A DNA stretch of 17,073 nucleotides from Candidatus Rifleibacteriota bacterium (GTDB lineage: Bacteria; Riflebacteria; Ozemobacteria; Ozemobacterales; Ozemobacteraceae): contig JAKQKW010000179.1 in assembly GCA_029560455.1 (NCBI GenBank), positions 1 to 17,073 of the forward strand, read 5' to 3'. The position numbers and the translations under genes were made by a program. Below the pieces are notes generated by a model. That model was not told the DNA's origin. It was given only the letters and a program-made list of their open reading frames with translations, and ran no database searches. Shown piece by piece: positions 13,186 to 17,073 of the stretch; position 1 is the stretch's first letter, and every line of letters starts with the position of its first letter.

Positions 13186-14466
13186 TTGACCAGATTACAT
13201 ACAGTCAGACAAAGCGTGCCGGCTGTGATTGGCCTGGCGGTACAGATGCCCGGCCAGCCTGACGCCGAAATTGAACATTCACTCACCGAACTTGCCGAAC
13301 TTCTCAAAACCCTCGGAGCCCGCATGGTCGGTTCGCTGGTTCAGAAGCGCAACGGCCCGTCACGCTCAAACTATTTCGGCACCGGAAAAATCGAAGAAGT
13401 CAGGCTCAAAGCCGAAGAGCTCGGTGCAAAATATATCGCCGTCGATGACGAACTGAGCGCCATGCAGATTAAAAGCCTCGAAGCCGGCACCGGCCTGCCG
13501 GTAAAAGACCGCACCTCGATCATTCTCGACATTTTCGCCAAACACGCATCGACGCGCGAAGGCAAGCTGCAGGTCGAGCTTGCCATGCACCAGTACCAGC
13601 TGCCGAGACTTTTGCGCATGTGGACCCACCTCGAACGCCAGCGCGGCGGTATCGGCCTCAAAGGTCCGGGCGAAACCCAGCTGGAAACTGACCGCCGTAT
13701 TCTCAATATCAAAATCAAAAAGCTGCAGGAAGAGCTCGAACGAGTCAGCCGAGCCCGAGAACTGCAGGGCCGCAAGCGCAACGACCGCTTCGCACCGCTG
13801 TTTTCACTTGTTGGCTACACTAACGCCGGCAAATCGACGCTGTTAAATGCTCTTTCCGGCAGCAGCGTGCAGATGTGCAACGGCCTGTTCACGACCCTGG
13901 ACCCGACCGCCCGCCGGGTTGAACTGCCAGAGGGGCACTGGTGCATAGTTTCAGACACGGTTGGCTTTATCCGAAAACTGCCGCACGGTTTGGTAAGTGC
14001 TTTTAAAGCCACACTCGAATGTGTCATTCAGTCAGAGGTCATGCTGATCGTCTGTGACGTTTCCGACCCGCAGTTTCGCGAGCATCTCACTGCTGTCGAC
14101 GAAGTTCTCAACCAGATCGGCGCTTCAGACCACGAACGGATCTATGTTTTCAACAAAATTGACAAAGGGGCAAGCGTTTCAGAAGAACTGCTCGCTGCGG
14201 CTTACCCCGACCATATAATGATTTCGGCCGCCGAGGGCACCAATGTTGACCGCCTGAAGCGCATGATCGAGAAGATAATGCGCCGCAACCGCCGCAATGT
14301 CACAGTTTACCTGCCGGTCGGTTCGCCATATATCGGCGAAGCGATGACGATAGGGCGTATATCCTCACAGGAATGGGGCGAAGGCGAAGTAAAAATCAAG
14401 GCTGAACTGCCGGTCAGCTTCATCAATCTTCTCACCGACAGCAACCTCAAAGTCGAGCCAATCTAG
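13186..14466 (+). CDS. hflX: Ribosome-associated GTPase HflX
   Basis: A 426-residue GTPase. The N-terminal HflX domain (1-180) contains the VGSLVQKR, YFGTGKIEEV and GLPVKDRTSIILDIFAKHAS stretches and the GGIGLKGPGETQLETDRR linker typical of the family. The G domain shows G1 GYTNAGKS (210-217), G2 FTTLDPT, G3 DTVG (257-260), G4 NKID (323-326) and G5 SAAEG, followed by a C-terminal domain. HflX binds the 50S subunit and rescues or splits stalled ribosomes, for example after heat stress. The predicted start is TTG at 13186 with AGGAAA 8 nt upstream; no in-frame ATG precedes it. It starts 176 bp from the divergent hydrolase gene and converges on the metal-dependent hydrolase. Confidence 0.96.
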   Translation: MTRLHTVRQSVPAVIGLAVQMPGQPDAEIEHSLTELAELLKTLGARMVGSLVQKRNGPSRSNYFGTGKIEEVRLKAEELGAKYIAVDDELSAMQIKSLEAGTGLPVKDRTSIILDIFAKHASTREGKLQVELAMHQYQLPRLLRMWTHLERQRGGIGLKGPGETQLETDRRILNIKIKKLQEELERVSRARELQGRKRNDRFAPLFSLVGYTNAGKSTLLNALSGSSVQMCNGLFTTLDPTARRVELPEGHWCIVSDTVGFIRKLPHGLVSAFKATLECVIQSEVMLIVCDVSDPQFREHLTAVDEVLNQIGASDHERIYVFNKIDKGASVSEELLAAAYPDHIMISAAEGTNVDRLKRMIEKIMRRNRRNVTVYLPVGSPYIGEAMTIGRISSQEWGEGEVKIKAELPVSFINLLTDSNLKVEPI

Positions 14467-14506
14467 CGGCTTGTCGGCATTGATATAGAAAAATCGACGA
14501 TTTCAC

Positions 14507-14530
14507 GTCATCCCTGCGCAGGCAGTGATC
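14507..14530. repeat. Degraded copy of a dispersed intergenic palindrome (copy 2)
   Basis: This 24-bp segment begins GTCATCCCTGCG and ends GTGATC. It matches the reverse complement of the copy at 6260-6283 at 18 of 24 positions. A short palindrome AAATCGACGATTT (14491-14503) is adjacent. It lies between the converging hflX and metal-dependent hydrolase genes, where a terminator would be expected; no U-tract is present. Confidence 0.45.
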
Positions 14531-14555
14531 TGAGCCTGTAACCATAAACGCGAAA

Positions 14556-15215
14556 TCAAGCGAGGCTGTATTCTTCACCGGGCTTGAGAATAAGCACCTC
14601 GGCCAGAGCGCCGACCTTCTCTTTGAATGCGACCGGGTCGCTGTTGATCAGATCGAAAGTGTTGTAATGAATCGGCACCACCCGGCGCGTCTGCACGAAT
14701 TCGACCGCCTTCGCCGCTGACGTGACGCCCATGGTATAGCGATCACCGATCGGCAGAAAACTCAGATCAGGCTTGAAGAATTCGCCGATCAGTTTCATTT
14801 CCATGCTCAGGCCGGTATCGCCGGCATGATAGATACGCCTGCCGTCGATCTCGATGACCACCCCGGCCGGAGCGCCCTTTTCCGCAGAATGCAGCGCCGG
14901 CACCATGTTGAATTTGACGCCACCGACGCTGACCGTGCCGCCGATGTTCATTCCCTCGGCGGTAATTTTCTGGGCCTGTGCTTCAACAGCCGTTTCGTGA
15001 ATCGCCACAAGAGTCGCGCCAGTCTTTTTGCAGATTGCAAAAGCATCACCGACATGGTCACCGTGGTAATGCGTGATAAAAACCGCATCTACTTTACCGA
15101 TTCTGTCTATGCCATAAGGGGCCGAAGGGTTGCCGCTGATAAAAGGGTCGATCAGAACCGTTTTTGAACCCGCAATTTTCACTGCCGAATGGCCAAGCCA
15201 GGTAATTTTAAGCAT
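14556..15215 (-). CDS. UPF0173 metal-dependent hydrolase (metallo-beta-lactamase fold)
   Basis: A 219-residue protein of the UPF0173/YtkL family, which has the usual length of about 220-230. Metal ligands are visible: H9 in WLGHSA, T-H49-Y-H51-G-D53-H54, a His in VPALHSA, the HAGDTG Asp and H in VPIHYNTF. These proteins bind a dinuclear metal centre; substrates are unknown. The ATG is preceded by a strong AGGAGG (15222-15227 region). It is monocistronic, convergent with hflX and divergent from the pilus-type gene. No export signal. Confidence 0.93.
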   Translation of the reverse strand: MLKITWLGHSAVKIAGSKTVLIDPFISGNPSAPYGIDRIGKVDAVFITHYHGDHVGDAFAICKKTGATLVAIHETAVEAQAQKITAEGMNIGGTVSVGGVKFNMVPALHSAEKGAPAGVVIEIDGRRIYHAGDTGLSMEMKLIGEFFKPDLSFLPIGDRYTMGVTSAAKAVEFVQTRRVVPIHYNTFDLINSDPVAFKEKVGALAEVLILKPGEEYSLA

Positions 15216-15400
15216 CTTAATCCTCCTGTTTCAAACCGGTGCGAGCGATTTTTTGCAAAAATCTGCAACCTTTTTGTTGCGCCAGACATATATATACCAT
15301 GTTAAAATGTACCGGGTTAAGCAACACCCGAGATATGCCATGCAAGGGCTGTATCAGGATCTGAAATTGGACGCAAAGGCAAGAACTGTAGCAAAGAGGG

Positions 15401-15423
15401 TTTCCCCACGAATGCAGGGGAAA
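15401..15423 (+). promoter_or_regulatory. Hairpin enclosing the start region of the pilus-type gene
   Basis: TTTCCCC (15401-15407) and GGGGAAA (15417-15423) form a perfect 7-bp stem with a 9-nt loop that contains the ATG at 15412. The GGGG in the 3' arm is also the best ribosome-binding site for the alternative TTG start at 15427. It could hide the initiation region; there is no U-tract, so it is not a terminator. Confidence 0.5.
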
Positions 15424-17073
15424 GCATTGACTCACGCCCCGACCGGCCGACGCGGCTTTCTGCTTGGCGTTGTGCTGCTGATTTCAATGCTGATGGCGGT
15501 TTTCATTTTTTCATTCAACAGCATTGTCAGACAGCGCAACACACAGGCGCATCATCTGATGATCTCGGAAACGGCTAATTATCTGGCGGTTTCCGGCCTG
15601 CGTCTGTTGAGCGACAAGCTTGGCAGCTCGTTCGAAACCACCATAAAGACCAGCTGCCCGCAGCTGTTTACCCAGCCGGCAGCAACTCTCGGCGGCAGCA
15701 TCGATCTGACCGGTGCCAGCTCGGTCTGTGGCAACGTGCAGAATGATTTTCAGAATTTTCTCAATACTCTCGACGAGCTCAGGGAACCCGGCATTCTTGG
15801 TGCCTACCCGACCTGCCTTGGCATGGAAATACGCCTCGAAAATCTGCAGACACTCACCCCCGACACCACGCCTGAACAGTTCCAGGCCGGCCGTGACCCG
15901 ATCGAAAAATGCGGTCAGCTGGTCGTTAAATGCACTATCGAATACCGCGGCCTGAAGCGCCAGGCGACCCTGTCGCGACAATTCCGCATTGTCAGCATGA
16001 TTCCGGGGGCTTACAACCGCTTTTCGCTGTTTGTCAAAAAAACACCATACCCAGACTCTTACAACGCGCTTGGCGTTAAGTTCGACGGCACCGTCGACAC
16101 GGCATATGCGCACCCACCCGCAGCAGGCAAAACTTTTACCGGCCCGCTGTTCGTTTTTAATGGCACTGATTCAGTGGCGGTAACCTCAACAATTCCAGAG
16201 CGCACTGAAATCAATGATAAAGAACACCTGCGCCAGCGCGGCTGGGTATTTCTCGGGCCGGCAGGCGCGGCCGCCGACGAAGCAGTTTTTATCAAAATAC
16301 CCTCAGGCTTTGACCCGGCTGCCGGCGGCCACTTTATGCTTGGCTGGCCCTCGGTCTCGGCAATGCCGGTGCTGGCACCGGAACTGATCGAAGACAATGT
16401 CAATTTTGCGCCGCAGAGTGATTTTACGCCGCATGAATATTCTCTTGGCGCCAAATTTCAGGGTTTCTACACCTGGGAAGAAGGCAACCAGTATGGCGCC
16501 GGCGGCAAAAATCTCTGGCCAGGCCTCGCAGCCGGGTCCAGCTTTGTTCCGTCTGACCATCTGCGCTCGGCTTCGAGCTGGGTCTATCCTTACGGCGGCC
16601 AGAACAAAGAGTCGCGCACGCTGGTCGTTGGCCCGGTGCTCGCAGGCATACTCAAGTTTTTCTTCATGCGCGGCCGCAATACCAGCACCTCCGAAGAATA
16701 CAAGGGCCTCTGGACAAGCATGTCTGAAAGCATTTTCAACACCAAGGTCGCCGCCAACCATACTCTGCAGAGTTTTGCCGGCATGTGGGAAGGCACATTG
16801 GCGCCACCGATCAACGGCCTCGATTTTTTCAAAAGTGGATACGAGAGCTTCAAAAAGCTGATGCCGTATAACAGTCTGCCCGACCCGACGCCGCCACTGC
16901 CTTCGAACGGCATTGCCTTCAATCTGCTTTTCGACTTTATGAAGTATCAGCGCGATGTTTACCCGCCGTTGAACGGCGTGCCGGGAATTGCAGCCGCCGC
17001 TTACGATGCCGAAAGGTTTCTCGTGCCAAGGGCCGAGGAAATGCGCAACTGCGCCGTCAAGGGCCTGCACCCT
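15412..17073 (+). CDS. Pilus-type (PilX/prepilin-like) membrane-anchored protein, 3' truncated
   Basis: The frame is open to the window edge (554 residues visible). Near the N-terminus a basic stretch TGRRG is followed by FLLGVVLLISMLMAVFIFSF, a single hydrophobic helix that starts right after the Gly, as in prepilins, although the usual Glu at +5 is Val. The next segment, NTQAHHLMISETANYLAVSG, is typical of PilX-type minor pilins and large pseudopilin-like proteins. The rest is an extracytoplasmic region with several paired cysteines, rich in Gly, Pro and aromatics, with no recognised domain. Start is uncertain: ATG 15412 (AGAGGG 11 nt upstream), TTG 15427 (AGGGG 6 nt upstream), or ATG 15307, since the frame is open further up. 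Function in pilus assembly or surface structure is inference from the N-terminus. Confidence 0.7.
   Translation, partial: MQGKALTHAPTGRRGFLLGVVLLISMLMAVFIFSFNSIVRQRNTQAHHLMISETANYLAVSGLRLLSDKLGSSFETTIKTSCPQLFTQPAATLGGSIDLTGASSVCGNVQNDFQNFLNTLDELREPGILGAYPTCLGMEIRLENLQTLTPDTTPEQFQAGRDPIEKCGQLVVKCTIEYRGLKRQATLSRQFRIVSMIPGAYNRFSLFVKKTPYPDSYNALGVKFDGTVDTAYAHPPAAGKTFTGPLFVFNGTDSVAVTSTIPERTEINDKEHLRQRGWVFLGPAGAAADEAVFIKIPSGFDPAAGGHFMLGWPSVSAMPVLAPELIEDNVNFAPQSDFTPHEYSLGAKFQGFYTWEEGNQYGAGGKNLWPGLAAGSSFVPSDHLRSASSWVYPYGGQNKESRTLVVGPVLAGILKFFFMRGRNTSTSEEYKGLWTSMSESIFNTKVAANHTLQSFAGMWEGTLAPPINGLDFFKSGYESFKKLMPYNSLPDPTPPLPSNGIAFNLLFDFMKYQRDVYPPLNGVPGIAAAAYDAERFLVPRAEEMRNCAVKGLHP

Overview
The window is a gene-dense chromosomal stretch of moderate GC from a bacterium. 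Several proteins carry export signals, and one has a secretin-type N domain (normally an outer-membrane secretion or pilus element), so a Gram-negative-type envelope is likely. SlyX, HflX, TrmO, an EFR1-type flavodoxin/ferredoxin, a BMC-fold protein and pilus-type proteins do not fix the phylum. An uncultivated diderm lineage is my guess, at low confidence. No tRNA, rRNA, CRISPR array, transposase or phage module is visible.

Left part (1-5940): the end of a slyX-like gene runs into a bidirectional terminator shared with a converging ABC exporter operon. The exporter genes overlap by ATGA, and their motifs indicate a heterodimer with one degenerate ATP site. Upstream of the exporter a textbook minus-strand promoter and a strong terminator bracket about 150 nt of structured, apparently non-coding RNA, followed by a palindrome-rich segment. 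A flavodoxin/2[4Fe-4S] protein gene then converges on a gene for an uncharacterised exported protein.

Middle (5941-9543): a gene-poor stretch of about 550 bp holds an inverted repeat, a degraded dispersed palindrome and a perfect match to the sigma-54 promoter consensus. It leads into an unknown exported protein gene that ends in a 30-bp perfect palindrome terminator. Next is a tightly packed plus-strand cluster with an unusual mix: a lone, apparently circularly permuted microcompartment-type (EutS/PduU-like) protein, a short TrmO-type tRNA methyltransferase, an IscU/NifU-like Fe-S scaffold with an extra Cys-rich tail, and glutaminase A. I see this as the most interesting locus.

Right part (9609-17073): minus-strand units encode a secretin-N-domain exported protein coupled to a double zinc-ribbon protein, a 53-aa putative metal-binding protein, a YvlD/phage-holin-4-type membrane protein, a second full-length TrmO, and an alpha/beta hydrolase that overlaps the second trmO. 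HflX (TTG start) converges on a UPF0173 metal-dependent hydrolase. The window ends inside a large gene for a pilus-type protein with an N-terminal prepilin/PilX-like membrane helix. Its likely start codon lies in the loop of a strong hairpin.
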